Shown piece by piece: positions 1-9,196 of a stretch of 47,885 nt of DNA. The DNA is from an uncultured Bacteroidales bacterium (GTDB lineage Bacteria > Bacteroidota > Bacteroidia > Bacteroidales > UBA932): assembly GCA_934717185.1 (NCBI GenBank), contig CAKUYQ010000020.1, positions 1 through 47,885 of the forward strand, in the 5' to 3' direction. A model generated the notes under the pieces. That model saw only the letters and a list, made by a program, of their open reading frames with translations. It was not told the DNA's origin and did not search any database. Every line of letters begins with the position of its first letter. The first letter of the stretch is position 1. The position numbers and the translations under genes were made by a program.

Positions 1-271
1 AAATTAATTCGTCCAAGGCTTGATATCAAAGATTTTCATCGTGAGAGAGAACGGTAGTGAACGGCTATCAGACTCTCGCAAATTTTTAATTATTATTTTT
101 AAATTAAAAATTTTGATAGTATGAAACCGAACATGAAAATCTTTGAAATTAATTCGTCCAAGGCTTGATATCAAAGATTTTCATCGTGAGAGAGAACGGT
201 AGTGAACGGCTATCAGACTCTCACAAATTTTTAATTATTATTTTTAAATTAAAAATTTTGATAGTATGAAA
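1..271. repeat. 145-bp tandem duplication upstream of hutI
   Basis: Bases 1-126 recur at 146-271 with one difference (G78 versus A223). Each unit holds a perfect palindrome TTGATATCAA (20-29, 165-174), a hairpin, an AT-rich dyad and an ATG. The second ATG starts hutI; the first opens a 15-codon ORF (121-168). Bases 133-146 are also the reverse complement of 172-185, so the junction is itself a dyad. Since the window begins exactly at the unit start, more copies could lie to the left, or a contig-end artefact is possible. Confidence 0.9.
186..224 (+). promoter_or_regulatory. hairpin in the hutI leader (copy 2; copy 1 at 41-79)
   Basis: GTGAGAG (186-192) pairs with CTCTCAC (218-224), and inside it GGTAG pairs with CTATC. 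In copy 1 the only changed base, G78, still pairs with T42 as a G-U wobble, so the stem survives the difference. The position 40 nt before the hutI start suggests an untranslated-leader element; no known riboswitch class was recognised. Confidence 0.45.
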
Positions 272-1522
272 AGCAGACTTATTGTAAATATAAAAGAGTT
301 GCTTCAGGCCGAGCCTGACAGGTCTATGCGCGGTGTCGCTCCGGAGATAAGGAAAGGGGTGGCTCAGGGTTTTGTGCCGTCTGTAAGGAATGCCTATCTG
401 CTTATAGAGGATGGCAGGATAGCAGACTACGGGCAGATGCAGGAACTTGATTTGTCGGGAAGCAGATATAAAAATATAGATGTAAGCGATGTTGCAGGCT
501 CTATTGTTTTGCCGGCATTCTGCGACGCACATACTCACATTGTCTATGCCGGAAGCCGCGAACAGGAGTTTGTAGACAAGATTAACGGTTTAAGTTATAA
601 AGAGATAGCTGCAAGAGGAGGGGGGATACTCAACTCCTCTGCCCTGTTGCACAATACATCTGAAGATGAATTATATCTCTCTGCGATGAAGCGGGTTGAG
701 GAGATTAAGGCTCAAGGTACAGGTGCAGTTGAGATAAAGAGCGGCTATGGCCTGAGCGTAGAGGATGAGCTTAAGATGCTCAGGGTTATAAGACGCATAA
801 GGGAGACTGCCGGGATTCCTGTAAAGTCTACATTTTTGGGAGCGCATGCTTATCCAATGAGATATATGAACAATAGACAAGGATATGTAGATGAGATAGT
901 TAATGTAATGATACCTGCGGTTGCGGCAGAAGGATTGGCAGATTATATAGATGCCTTCTGTGAAGACGGCTTCTTCTCTGTTGAGGATTGCAGCCGTATC
1001 TTTGAGGCTGGAATAAAATATGGGATGCGGGTTAAGGTGCATGCCAATCAGATGGGGATGACAGGAGGCGTTGAGGTTGGCGTAAAGTATAATGCCATAA
1101 GCGTAGACCATTTGGAGAGTGCCGGGGATGAACAGATTAAGGTGCTGCAAAGGAGTGGGACCATAGCGGGAATGTTGCCCGGGGCTACATTTTTCCTTAA
1201 TATGGCGTATGCCCCTGTACGCAAGATAATAGATGCCGGAGTTCCGGTAATGTTGGCATCAAACTATAATCCTGGGTCGTGCCCATCGGGGGATATCCGT
1301 TTTGAGATGTCGCTTGCCTGCATTGCGCTAAAGATGAATCCGTACGAGGCGCTTAATGCCTGTACCATAAATGCGGCGTATGCCATGGATCTGCAGGATG
1401 AGCTTGGCTCCATTACAATAGGGAAAAGAGCCAATCTTATTATAACAGAGCCGGTTACGTCATTTGATTTTATTCCTTACTCCTTCACATCTCCATGGAT
1501 TAAAGAGGTTGTTCTAAGTTGA
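266..1522 (+). CDS. hutI: imidazolonepropionase
   Basis: Catalyses the third step of histidine degradation, hydrolysing imidazolone-5-propionate to N-formimino-L-glutamate in the cytoplasm. The 418-residue length and amidohydrolase fold markers fit: the metal motif DAHTH at 87-91 (H89, H91), a VHANQ segment near residue 259, SVDHLES, and NPGSCPSG near 335-342. The position that is normally the metal-binding Asp in family signatures (A-T/S-D-Y/F-N-P-G) is Asn here (N333, codon at 1262-1264), which is odd for an active enzyme. ftcD follows after 21 bp, so the two should be co-transcribed and act in sequence. The ATG at 266 lies at the end of the second duplicated leader unit. Confidence 0.93.
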   Translation: MKSRLIVNIKELLQAEPDRSMRGVAPEIRKGVAQGFVPSVRNAYLLIEDGRIADYGQMQELDLSGSRYKNIDVSDVAGSIVLPAFCDAHTHIVYAGSREQEFVDKINGLSYKEIAARGGGILNSSALLHNTSEDELYLSAMKRVEEIKAQGTGAVEIKSGYGLSVEDELKMLRVIRRIRETAGIPVKSTFLGAHAYPMRYMNNRQGYVDEIVNVMIPAVAAEGLADYIDAFCEDGFFSVEDCSRIFEAGIKYGMRVKVHANQMGMTGGVEVGVKYNAISVDHLESAGDEQIKVLQRSGTIAGMLPGATFFLNMAYAPVRKIIDAGVPVMLASNYNPGSCPSGDIRFEMSLACIALKMNPYEALNACTINAAYAMDLQDELGSITIGKRANLIITEPVTSFDFIPYSFTSPWIKEVVLS

Positions 1523-1543
1523 TGATTTTAATGTATATATAAT

Positions 1544-3253
1544 ATGAAGAAAAAGATAATAGAATGTGTTCCAAATTTTAGCGAGGGCAGGAATTTGGAA
1601 ATTATAAAACAGATTACAGATGCTATTGAGAGCGTTGAGGGGGTTGCGCTTTTGGATGTAGACCCGGGCGCTGCAACCAACCGTACTGTTGTAACCTTTG
1701 TAGGTGAGCCGGAGCCTGTTATGGAGGCTGCCGTGAGAGCGGGTGCCAAGGCTGCGGAGCTTATAGATATGAGGCAGCATCATGGTGAGCACCCAAGAAG
1801 TGGAGCCACAGATGTGTGCCCTTTCATCCCTGTTTCCAACGTTACAATGGAGGAGTGTGCAGAGTATGCCCGCAAGGTGGCAAAGAGATTTGGAGAGGAG
1901 CTTGGCATCCCTGTGTATTGTTATGAAAGTGCTGCTTTTACCCCAGAGAGAAAGAACCTGGCTTATTGCAGAAAGGGGGAGTATGAGGCTGTGAGCAAGA
2001 AATTGGGAGACCCTGCATGGAAGCCCGATTTTGGTCCCGATAAATTCTCTGAGTCTGTTGCTAAATGCGGAATAACTCAGGTTGGCGCGAGAGATTTCCT
2101 TGTTGCAATAAACTACAACCTTAATACAACATCAACCCGACGTGCAAATGCCATTGCCTACGATGTTAGGGAGAGAGGCAGAAAAGCGCGTGAGGGTGGC
2201 AAACTTACAGGAAAGGTATTGTTGGATGAGAAAGGTAATGAAATATGGACTCCTGGAACTCTTAAGGCAACAAAGGCTATAGGTTGGTTCATAGAGGAGT
2301 ACGGTATTGCGCAGGTATCCATGAATATGACAAATATCTCTGTAACTCCGGTTCATGTTGCCTTTGACGAGGTAACTGCAAAAGCTGCTGCAAGAGGTAT
2401 AAGAGTGACAGGCGCTGAGATTGTAGGTCTTATACCTAAAAAAGTGCTTATAGATGCCGGTAAATATTATTTGGAGAAACAGCAGCGTTCTGTTGGCATA
2501 TCTGAGGATGAGATTATAAAGATTGCTGTAAAATCTATGGGATTGGATGATTTGCGTCCGTTTAATCCAAGAGAGAAGGTAATTGAATTTGTTATGGAGG
2601 ATAAGATGGCTGCAGGCGCGCAAAAGAGGCTTATAGACCTAACCTGTAAAGGATTTGCACTTGAAACAGCAAGTGAGTCTCCTGCTCCGGGTGGTGGATC
2701 AATCTCTGCATACGTTGGCGCATTGGGGGCATCTCTTGGGACCATGGTTGCAAACCTTTCTGCACATAAACCGGGATGGGATGACAAATGGAAATATTTC
2801 TCGGATTGGGCAGAGAAGGGACAGGAGATCCTTACAGAACTGTTGCATCTTGTAGATGAGGACACCAACGCCTTTAACAAGATTATGGCCTGCTTCTCAA
2901 TGCCAAAAACAACAGACGAGCAGAAAGCTGCACGTTCGGCAGCTCTGCAGGAGGCAACCATCTATGCAACACAGGTGCCGTTCAGAACAATGAAGGTTGC
3001 ATTCAGTGCATTCCCTATTATTGAGGCAATGGCAAAGGACGGTAATCCAAACTCAGTTTCAGATGCAGGCGTAGGTGCTTTGTGCATAAGGACAGCTGTT
3101 CATGGTGCATACCTTAATGTTAAGATTAATGCTGCAGGAATAAAGGATAGAGGTATTGCAGACAAGATTTTGGCAGAGGCAGCAGAGATTGTTAAGGCTA
3201 CAGATGATAAGGAGAGAGAGATTATTGCTGTAGTTGATACCGTTATAGGTTAA
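1544..3253 (+). CDS. ftcD: glutamate formimidoyltransferase / formimidoyl-THF cyclodeaminase
   Basis: Bifunctional cytoplasmic enzyme of folate-linked histidine degradation. The N-terminal part moves the formimino group from formiminoglutamate to tetrahydrofolate, releasing glutamate; the C-terminal part deaminates the product to methenyl-THF. Residues 1-180 are the formiminotransferase N-domain (start KKIIECVPNFSEGRN, catalytic-type HPRSGATDV with H83), about 180-330 the second transferase domain, and about 350-565 the cyclodeaminase (APGGGSISAYVGALGASLG). The 569 residues match the fused form known from animals and many Bacteroidetes. It lies 21 bp after hutI and ends at a strong terminator. 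hutU and hutH are not in the window and may lie to the left. Confidence 0.95.
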   Translation: MKKKIIECVPNFSEGRNLEIIKQITDAIESVEGVALLDVDPGAATNRTVVTFVGEPEPVMEAAVRAGAKAAELIDMRQHHGEHPRSGATDVCPFIPVSNVTMEECAEYARKVAKRFGEELGIPVYCYESAAFTPERKNLAYCRKGEYEAVSKKLGDPAWKPDFGPDKFSESVAKCGITQVGARDFLVAINYNLNTTSTRRANAIAYDVRERGRKAREGGKLTGKVLLDEKGNEIWTPGTLKATKAIGWFIEEYGIAQVSMNMTNISVTPVHVAFDEVTAKAAARGIRVTGAEIVGLIPKKVLIDAGKYYLEKQQRSVGISEDEIIKIAVKSMGLDDLRPFNPREKVIEFVMEDKMAAGAQKRLIDLTCKGFALETASESPAPGGGSISAYVGALGASLGTMVANLSAHKPGWDDKWKYFSDWAEKGQEILTELLHLVDEDTNAFNKIMACFSMPKTTDEQKAARSAALQEATIYATQVPFRTMKVAFSAFPIIEAMAKDGNPNSVSDAGVGALCIRTAVHGAYLNVKINAAGIKDRGIADKILAEAAEIVKATDDKEREIIAVVDTVIG

Positions 3254-3263
3254 TAATTAATAA

Positions 3264-3308
3264 AAAGGGACAAGTACTGCAGGCTGTGTACTTGTCTCTT
3301 TATTCTAT
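3264..3308 (+). terminator. rho-independent terminator after hutI-ftcD
   Basis: A 14-bp stem (3264-3277 with 3288-3301, one G-U pair) is followed by a T-rich run, 11 bp past the ftcD stop. Confidence 0.85.
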
Positions 3309-3316
3309 TTTTAATT

Positions 3317-3385
3317 TGGCGTTAGCTTTTAGAGTGTAAAAAGTATAGAAGGTAAAGAAAGCTAAAGCTAAAGCCAACGCTAAAG
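3317..3385. repeat. composite GCYAAM repeat, copy R1
   Basis: The left arm carries GGCGTTAGCTTT and the right arm GCTAAAGCTAAAGCCAACGC. They are inverted relative to each other around an A-rich core with AAGTATAGAA and GGTAAAGAAA. The same words recur in other intergenic regions of this window. Confidence 0.7.
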
Positions 3386-3393
3386 ATTGACAG

Positions 3394-4623
3394 TTATATT
3401 GTTAGTTTTTCACCCTCACTCTTGGCTACAACAACAGCCCCGCATTGGTCACCAAAAGAGTTGACAGCCGTTCTTGGCATATCGCAAAGTTGCTGCACCG
3501 CAATTACCAAACCAACACCCTCTAAAGGAAGACCTGCGGCAGTTAATACAATAGAAAGCATTACCAAACCTGCCATTGGAATTGCAGCTGTTCCTATTGC
3601 TGCAAGCAGAGATGAACCCACAATTATAAATTGCTGCGCAAGTGTTAGATCTATACCGTAAACCTGGGCAATGAAAAGCACGGTTGCGCCCTCATACAGA
3701 GCAGTTCCGTTCATATTTATGGTAGCCCCCAATGGAAGTGCGAAGCTTGCTATCTTGTTGGAGACGCCGCATTTCTCCTCAATATCCTTTAATGCAATTG
3801 GAAGAGCAGCTCCGGATGAACAGGTGGAGAATGCCGTAAGAATAGGGGCAGACATCTTTTTAATGAACCTCCAAGGGTTCTCCTTACCTATAAAGTAAAC
3901 TGTAGCAGGCAGCACGGCAAGCCCTTGGATAAGACATCCTGCCCATACAATAATAACATAGAATCCAAGACTACTTAAGATGGTCCCCAATTTCTCCATA
4001 TCGCCGGCCTCTCTTGCAATCATTGCAGCAACAATTGAGAATACTCCGTATGGCGCAAAATTTATAATGAAGAGGGTAATCTTCATTATAACCTCAAAAA
4101 AGGAGTTGAAGAATGTGATAAGCGTTTCACTTGTCTTGGATGATGATTTGGTTATGAATACGCCAAGCAGCAGAGAGAAAAATATTACAGGCAACAACTC
4201 CCCTTTGGCCATCGATTCAACAATGTTAGATGGCACAATGTTAATGAGAGTGTCTATAAAGGAGCCGTTCTGCACAGGTACGGAATCAACGCTCTCTGTT
4301 AGCGGTATATTTGCTCCAACACCGGGTTTAAAGATATTTACCAAAACAACACCTATTATAATTGCAACCAATGTGGTGCATACATAATATAGTATGGTCT
4401 TTCCGGCAATTCTTCCAAGATCAGACGATTTTCCCATACTTGATACACCTATTACAAGAGATGAGAATACCAATGGGATGATAATCATCTTTAAAGCTCT
4501 AAGGAACATTGTCCCTATCCACGACACATAATCTATGTAATCATAGAGAAACAGCCCGAACAGGACCCCAAAAACTATGGCAATAAGAATCTGCCAAGGG
4601 AGAGATATTTTAAAGTGTTTCAT
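3394..4623 (-). CDS. dicarboxylate/amino acid:cation symporter (DAACS/GltP family)
   Basis: Inner-membrane secondary transporter, about 409 residues, with the usual eight helices and two re-entrant hairpins. Seen motifs are the HP1 serine-rich STCSSGAALPIA, the TM7 GATINMNGTALYEG (NMNGT where archaeal homologues have NMDGT), HP2 IGTAAIPMAG, and TM8 CDMPRTAVNSFGDQCG. The TM8 arginine favours an acidic substrate such as glutamate or aspartate, which is inference. It follows the Asp/Glu racemase on the same strand with a repeat-filled gap of about 160 bp, and converges on hutI-ftcD, whose product is glutamate. Uptake and racemisation of acidic amino acids may therefore be linked here. The start ATG at 4623 gives a normal N-terminus. 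Confidence 0.9.
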   Translation of the reverse strand: MKHFKISLPWQILIAIVFGVLFGLFLYDYIDYVSWIGTMFLRALKMIIIPLVFSSLVIGVSSMGKSSDLGRIAGKTILYYVCTTLVAIIIGVVLVNIFKPGVGANIPLTESVDSVPVQNGSFIDTLINIVPSNIVESMAKGELLPVIFFSLLLGVFITKSSSKTSETLITFFNSFFEVIMKITLFIINFAPYGVFSIVAAMIAREAGDMEKLGTILSSLGFYVIIVWAGCLIQGLAVLPATVYFIGKENPWRFIKKMSAPILTAFSTCSSGAALPIALKDIEEKCGVSNKIASFALPLGATINMNGTALYEGATVLFIAQVYGIDLTLAQQFIIVGSSLLAAIGTAAIPMAGLVMLSIVLTAAGLPLEGVGLVIAVQQLCDMPRTAVNSFGDQCGAVVVAKSEGEKLTI

Positions 4624-4630
4624 ATTCTAT

Positions 4631-4780
4631 TTTTTAGCTTTAGCTTTGGTATTGGCTTTAGCCTATTAAGTTTATGGTTTATAGTTTAAAGTTAGTTAAT
4701 TCGTATATTAGCTTTGGCTTTAGCTAATTACTCTCTTTACCCTCTCTACTTTCTTTACTCAAAAAGCCAAAGCCAATGCC
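4631..4780. repeat. composite GCYAAM repeat, copy R2
   Basis: Three clusters of the hexamer family occur: TTAGCTTTAGCTTTGG at 4634-4649, again at 4708-4726, and inverted AAAGCCAAAGCCAATGCC at 4763-4778. Between them lie TATAGTTTA words and a pyrimidine run CTCTCTTTACCCTCTCTAC. It occupies the whole gap between the symporter and the racemase. Confidence 0.7.
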
Positions 4781-4787
4781 GTAAACT

Positions 4788-5495
4788 TTACATTGGGTAT
4801 ATGCCGTAAAGTTCCCGTACACAACCTCTTGCAAGGGAATCTAAACAGGAGATGGATTTTTCCATTGGTAGCCCTGTGTGTGCGTATGCTATTGGAATCT
4901 CTGTGCAGGCACCAACAACAGGCAACTCTTTTATTTTCCATAGCTGCTCTATTATGCCGCGGAATTTTTTCCCTGCAGCATCGTACTCTCCGGCTTTAAC
5001 CATATCTGTTACATCATGAATATCCACCTGCATATCGGGGTTCGGTATATTGAACTCATATCCAAACTTCTCTGCATGCTGCTGGTACAGACCTGTTTTC
5101 ATTGTTCCCAATGTTGCTGTAAGCCATGCTCCGTTTGGAGAGACCATTTGCGAACGGCGAATTGTCTCGTCAATTATATGTACAAATGGAAAATCTTTCT
5201 CCTCTCTGTACTTGTCAATAAAGTAGTGGGCTGTATTACAGGTGGCGCAAAGAATGTCTGCTCCCCAATCCAACAGTTGGTCAATTCCGGCTCTTATGTC
5301 CTTTGTAGGGTCCGGCCCTTTACCAAGTAGAAAGGTTGTTCTGTCGGGAGTAATAGTATTTGAATATACAATCATCCTTGGGTGTTCCTGATCTGTATGC
5401 GCTGGAGTTACCTCTGCAAGGACTCTTAAAAAATCTGCTGTTGCTGCAGGTCCCATACCTCCAAGAACGCCAAGTGTCTTATCTGGTCTTTTCAT
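4788..5495 (-). CDS. aspartate/glutamate racemase family protein
   Basis: Cofactor-independent amino acid racemase of the Asp/Glu racemase superfamily, cytoplasmic, 235 residues from the chosen start. The two-base catalytic cysteines are visible: C86 in ATCNTAH and C197 in VGACTEIP. The N-terminal LGVLGGMGPAAT is typical of YgeA/RacX-like members, which act on aspartate or broader substrates; the exact substrate cannot be read from sequence. I start at the ATG at 5495 (MKRPDKTLGV), because the 11-residue extension from 5528 does not resemble the family. It is upstream of, and same strand as, the symporter. Confidence 0.88.
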   Translation of the reverse strand: MKRPDKTLGVLGGMGPAATADFLRVLAEVTPAHTDQEHPRMIVYSNTITPDRTTFLLGKGPDPTKDIRAGIDQLLDWGADILCATCNTAHYFIDKYREEKDFPFVHIIDETIRRSQMVSPNGAWLTATLGTMKTGLYQQHAEKFGYEFNIPNPDMQVDIHDVTDMVKAGEYDAAGKKFRGIIEQLWKIKELPVVGACTEIPIAYAHTGLPMEKSISCLDSLARGCVRELYGIYPM

Positions 5496-5528
5496 GCCTA
5501 TATATAATATATTAGTTACTTTGAGCAA

Positions 5529-6017
5529 ATATACACATAATATATGTACAGTATTGGAGTTTTGTAAAAAAACAGATTAAAAATAACGCTGTTGTTACAT
5601 ATTAAATAGAAGGATTGCAAATGCGGTATGCAGCGCGCTGTGAGCGATGTTTTCCTAAGTTTGTTGTCTGTTCTATACTGAAAAGATACGCATAAACGAA
5701 CATAAATGAATCAAATAATGCTTTTTGATTAACAAAAAATGAGGTTTTTGTAAATTTTGTAACATAGTTGTTTTTATTTTGAGGGTTTGTGGAAATTTTT
5801 TTACAATTTAGAAAAGTCTATTTACTGTAAAAAAGAATGTATTTTGGGTTGAATTGGAAAATTTTGTTATAAAAAATGTAATTATTGTTTATATTTTAAA
5901 CTTTTGGATTTTAGGGGTATTCAGATTTTTCTTCTACGAAAAGATTCTTTTACTTTTTTAAGTAAATTTGTTACCACTAAGACAATTTAATTTATTATTA
6001 ACTCATAAAATTAATCT
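5529..6017. promoter_or_regulatory. AT-rich intergenic region with susC promoter element
   Basis: No ORF or RNA was recognised in this 490-bp gap, which is very AT-rich with many T and A runs. A TAAATTTG at 5963-5970 matches the Bacteroidetes -7 element TAnnTTTG and would give a leader of about 40 nt for the SusC gene; no clear TTG -33 element sits at the right distance. The first part should also hold the racemase promoter on the minus strand, not identified. Confidence 0.5.
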
Positions 6018-9000
6018 ATGAAAAGAATCTTCCTGCTTATGCTGGGAATGATATGTGTAAACATAGCATTTGCTCAGTTGAAGGTTACCGGAAAGGTGAC
6101 AGCATCGGATGATGGAAGTCCGCTTCCTTATGCTACTATTTCTATTAAAGGTACAACTACCGGAGCATATTCAGATGATGACGGTAATTATTCCATTACA
6201 GTTGATCCTAATGGAGTTCTTGTTTTCTCAACAGTAGGTTTCGTTACACAAGAGATTCAGGTTAATAACCGCTCGGTTATTAATGTCGCACTTGCTCCGG
6301 ATGCAATCGCATTGGAGGAGACCATTGTTGTTGCATACGGTACTGCAAAAAAAGGAACATATACAGGTTCTGCATCTGTTGTAAAGAAAGATGCTCTTAA
6401 GGATGCCCCTTCTGTATCATTTGAGAATGCTCTTAACGGTAAGGTTGCCGGTTTGCAGGTAACAACCGGTTCCGGTCAGGCCGGCTCTACATCGAGTATC
6501 CGTGTTAGAGGTATAGGCTCTATGAATGCTTCAAATGAACCACTTTATGTAATAGATGGTGTTCCTGTATCATCCGGAGATTCCGGCCAGATGAGTGATT
6601 ACATCTATACTTCAAACAACGTTATGAGTACCCTTAACCCTAACGATATTGAGAGTATCACAGTATTGAAGGATGCTGCTGCTTCGTCTCTTTACGGTTC
6701 GCGTGCTGCTAACGGTGTGGTTATTATTACAACTAAAAGAGGAAAGCTCGGCAAACCAACTGTAACTCTAAAAGCCTCTGTAGGTATTACTCCGGATTGG
6801 GCATATAATAACCATGAGGTTGCCAATGCACAGGAGCAAGCAGAGATGTATTACCAGATGTTCTGGAACTCAGAAGTACTTGATGGTGGTTCTCCGGCAG
6901 ATGGAAATGCTACTGCAATAGGCCAGTTGAACAAGAGATTCAAGAAACACGGTTATTATTTTGAGACAACAGATAACACCGTTAACACTCTTACCATTAA
7001 AGGTATGACAGACGGTATTGAGAACAGAGAGGGTAAGTACTACGATTGGGATAAACAACTGTTCCGCACAGCTGTTTACCAAACATACGACTTGTCTGTT
7101 AACGGTGGAACAGAGAATACCAACTATTATTCATCTATCTCTTACACAAAAGATAAAGGTAGGGTTATAACTAACCAGTATGATCGTATTGCAGGTAGAG
7201 TCAATCTGAACCAAAAAGTTGGAAAATATGTTGAATTCCAGACTCAGGTCAATATGGCCAGAACGAAAAAAGAGGGCTTTAATGATACACGTTCAATGAA
7301 CAGCAACTACTTTATGCAGTCAAGAAACCTCTTGTGGCCTTTTTACTGGCCAACAGATTATAAAACCGGTGAGTGGTGGACTTCAAGATATGGCAGTTAT
7401 GCATATAATCCTGTTTATTATAATACTCAGTGGGAAAATGAATCTAAAACAAATAAAGTGTCGGCAAACGAGACATTGACCATTAAATTCTTACCGGAAT
7501 TGGTATTAAAGAGCATTTTCTCTTACGATTACCAAAACGTTAAGGATCATATCTACTTTAGTGCAGATCACTTTGCCGGTTCATCGGACAACGGTTCTGT
7601 TACAGATATGAATACTACAACAGAGAGCTGGGTATCATCTACCACACTTAATTGGAACAGAGATTTTGCTGAGAAACATAATGTGAATATTCTTGCAGGT
7701 TTTGAGGCAGAGGAGCGTAACACAGACTTTACAAGATCTTCCGGTACAAACCTTCCTACATCCGGTCTTCATACAGTAGCTACTGCCGGTAAATTGGATG
7801 CAAATGCTTACAGTTGGGGAAATTCAATGGCCTCTATCTTATCAAAGGCAGAATATAATTATGATGGCAGATATTATGTTTCGGGTAGCTTTAGAAGGGA
7901 TGGTTCCTCTAAATTAGGAAAGGATGCTCGTTGGGCTAATTTCTGGTCTGTTGCCGCTTCTTGGAAAATCAATAATGAGAAGTTCATGAAAGACATAGAC
8001 TGGATCTCTAATTTGAGACTGAGAGCTTCATATGGTGTAAACGGTACCTTACCACCTTCAAACTACGGTTGGAGAGCTTTGACAAGCTATAGCGCAAAGT
8101 ACATGACAAATCCTGGCGGAGGATTGAACAATATAGCAGATCCTTCACTTTCTTGGGAGACAAACTATACATATAATATTGCAGCTGAGTTCGGATTCTG
8201 GGATCAAAGATTATATGGTACAATCGAGTACTTTAACAGGGATTCAAAAGACCTGTTGCAGGATGTTCCGGTTTCATATATAACAGGTTTCAGTTCATCA
8301 CTTAAAAATGTTGGAGAGGTTAATAATAAGGGTATAGAGATTGAATTGGGCGGTGATATTATAAGAACTAAAGATCTTACATGGAGCGCAAGTCTTACTG
8401 CTTCATTCATTAAATCTGAAGTTGTAAAACTTTATGGCGGACAAGATATAATATGGTATGATCCAACAGGAGGTGATAACAACTCTAAGTTTATATACAG
8501 AGAGGGTGAGTCTATGTTGGCGTTGTACGGTCTTGAGTGGGCTGGTACCAATAAGGAGAATGGTAAGAATATGTGGTATATTAATCCTAAAGATGATGAA
8601 ACATATACTGCAGACCTTGAGATTAACGGAAGACCTGTAACATACAACTACAAAAAAGCTAATGAGACTGTTTTGCACGATATGATGCCTAAAGTGTATG
8701 GTGGTTTTAACACAGATGTTACCTGGAAAGGGCTTTCTGTAGGTTTGAACTTTACCTATCGTTTTGGCAGCAAGACATATGATGCTGCAGACAGAGACTG
8801 TAATGACGACGGTTACTACTGGGAGAGAACAATGTCCAAGACTGCATATAAGGATAGCTGGACACCTACAAATACAAATGCAAAATATCCACAGCGTGTT
8901 GCATGGGATATGGAGGATGTTAACCAAAGAAGTAGCAGACACCTTCATAATGGAGATTATATAAGGCTAAAGACAATCTCCATTGGATATAACCTTCCAA

Positions 9001-9176
9001 AGAACATTGTAAACAAGGCCGGTCTGTCAAATGCCAGAGTTTACTTCAACGGTACAAATCTTCTTACATGGGCAGCTCACAAAGAGTATGATCCGGAGGT
9101 TAATGCGTACTATACAAGAGCTTGGGAGACCCCTATTGGTAAGACATATACATTTGGTGTTGAACTTAGTTTCTAA
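6018..9176 (+). CDS. SusC/RagA-family TonB-linked outer membrane protein
   Basis: Outer membrane TonB-dependent importer that works with a SusD-type lid. A signal peptide (residues 1-19, ending AFAQ) precedes a carboxypeptidase-D-like domain (about 21-105), the plug domain (about 110-235, with VRGIGSMNASNEPLYVIDG and SLYGSRAANGVVIITTKRG), and a beta-barrel to the C-terminal FGVELSF. The 1052 residues are normal for SusC. The SusD partner follows after 20 bp. No glycosidase, sulfatase or hybrid two-component sensor lies beside the pair, so the cargo is open; nearby amino acid genes make a peptide cargo as reasonable as a glycan, but this is inference. Confidence 0.95.
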   Translation: MKRIFLLMLGMICVNIAFAQLKVTGKVTASDDGSPLPYATISIKGTTTGAYSDDDGNYSITVDPNGVLVFSTVGFVTQEIQVNNRSVINVALAPDAIALEETIVVAYGTAKKGTYTGSASVVKKDALKDAPSVSFENALNGKVAGLQVTTGSGQAGSTSSIRVRGIGSMNASNEPLYVIDGVPVSSGDSGQMSDYIYTSNNVMSTLNPNDIESITVLKDAAASSLYGSRAANGVVIITTKRGKLGKPTVTLKASVGITPDWAYNNHEVANAQEQAEMYYQMFWNSEVLDGGSPADGNATAIGQLNKRFKKHGYYFETTDNTVNTLTIKGMTDGIENREGKYYDWDKQLFRTAVYQTYDLSVNGGTENTNYYSSISYTKDKGRVITNQYDRIAGRVNLNQKVGKYVEFQTQVNMARTKKEGFNDTRSMNSNYFMQSRNLLWPFYWPTDYKTGEWWTSRYGSYAYNPVYYNTQWENESKTNKVSANETLTIKFLPELVLKSIFSYDYQNVKDHIYFSADHFAGSSDNGSVTDMNTTTESWVSSTTLNWNRDFAEKHNVNILAGFEAEERNTDFTRSSGTNLPTSGLHTVATAGKLDANAYSWGNSMASILSKAEYNYDGRYYVSGSFRRDGSSKLGKDARWANFWSVAASWKINNEKFMKDIDWISNLRLRASYGVNGTLPPSNYGWRALTSYSAKYMTNPGGGLNNIADPSLSWETNYTYNIAAEFGFWDQRLYGTIEYFNRDSKDLLQDVPVSYITGFSSSLKNVGEVNNKGIEIELGGDIIRTKDLTWSASLTASFIKSEVVKLYGGQDIIWYDPTGGDNNSKFIYREGESMLALYGLEWAGTNKENGKNMWYINPKDDETYTADLEINGRPVTYNYKKANETVLHDMMPKVYGGFNTDVTWKGLSVGLNFTYRFGSKTYDAADRDCNDDGYYWERTMSKTAYKDSWTPTNTNAKYPQRVAWDMEDVNQRSSRHLHNGDYIRLKTISIGYNLPKNIVNKAGLSNARVYFNGTNLLTWAAHKEYDPEVNAYYTRAWETPIGKTYTFGVELSF

Positions 9177-9196
9177 TTCTTAAATTATAGACAAAT

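Noticed and set aside
121..168. 15-codon ORF in the first duplicated unit as a leader peptide gene
   Set aside because: It arises from the duplication junction, has no histidine codons and no supporting features.
1..271. Start of a CRISPR or satellite array
   Set aside because: Only two units of 145 bp without spacer structure; the unit contains a gene start and leader instead.
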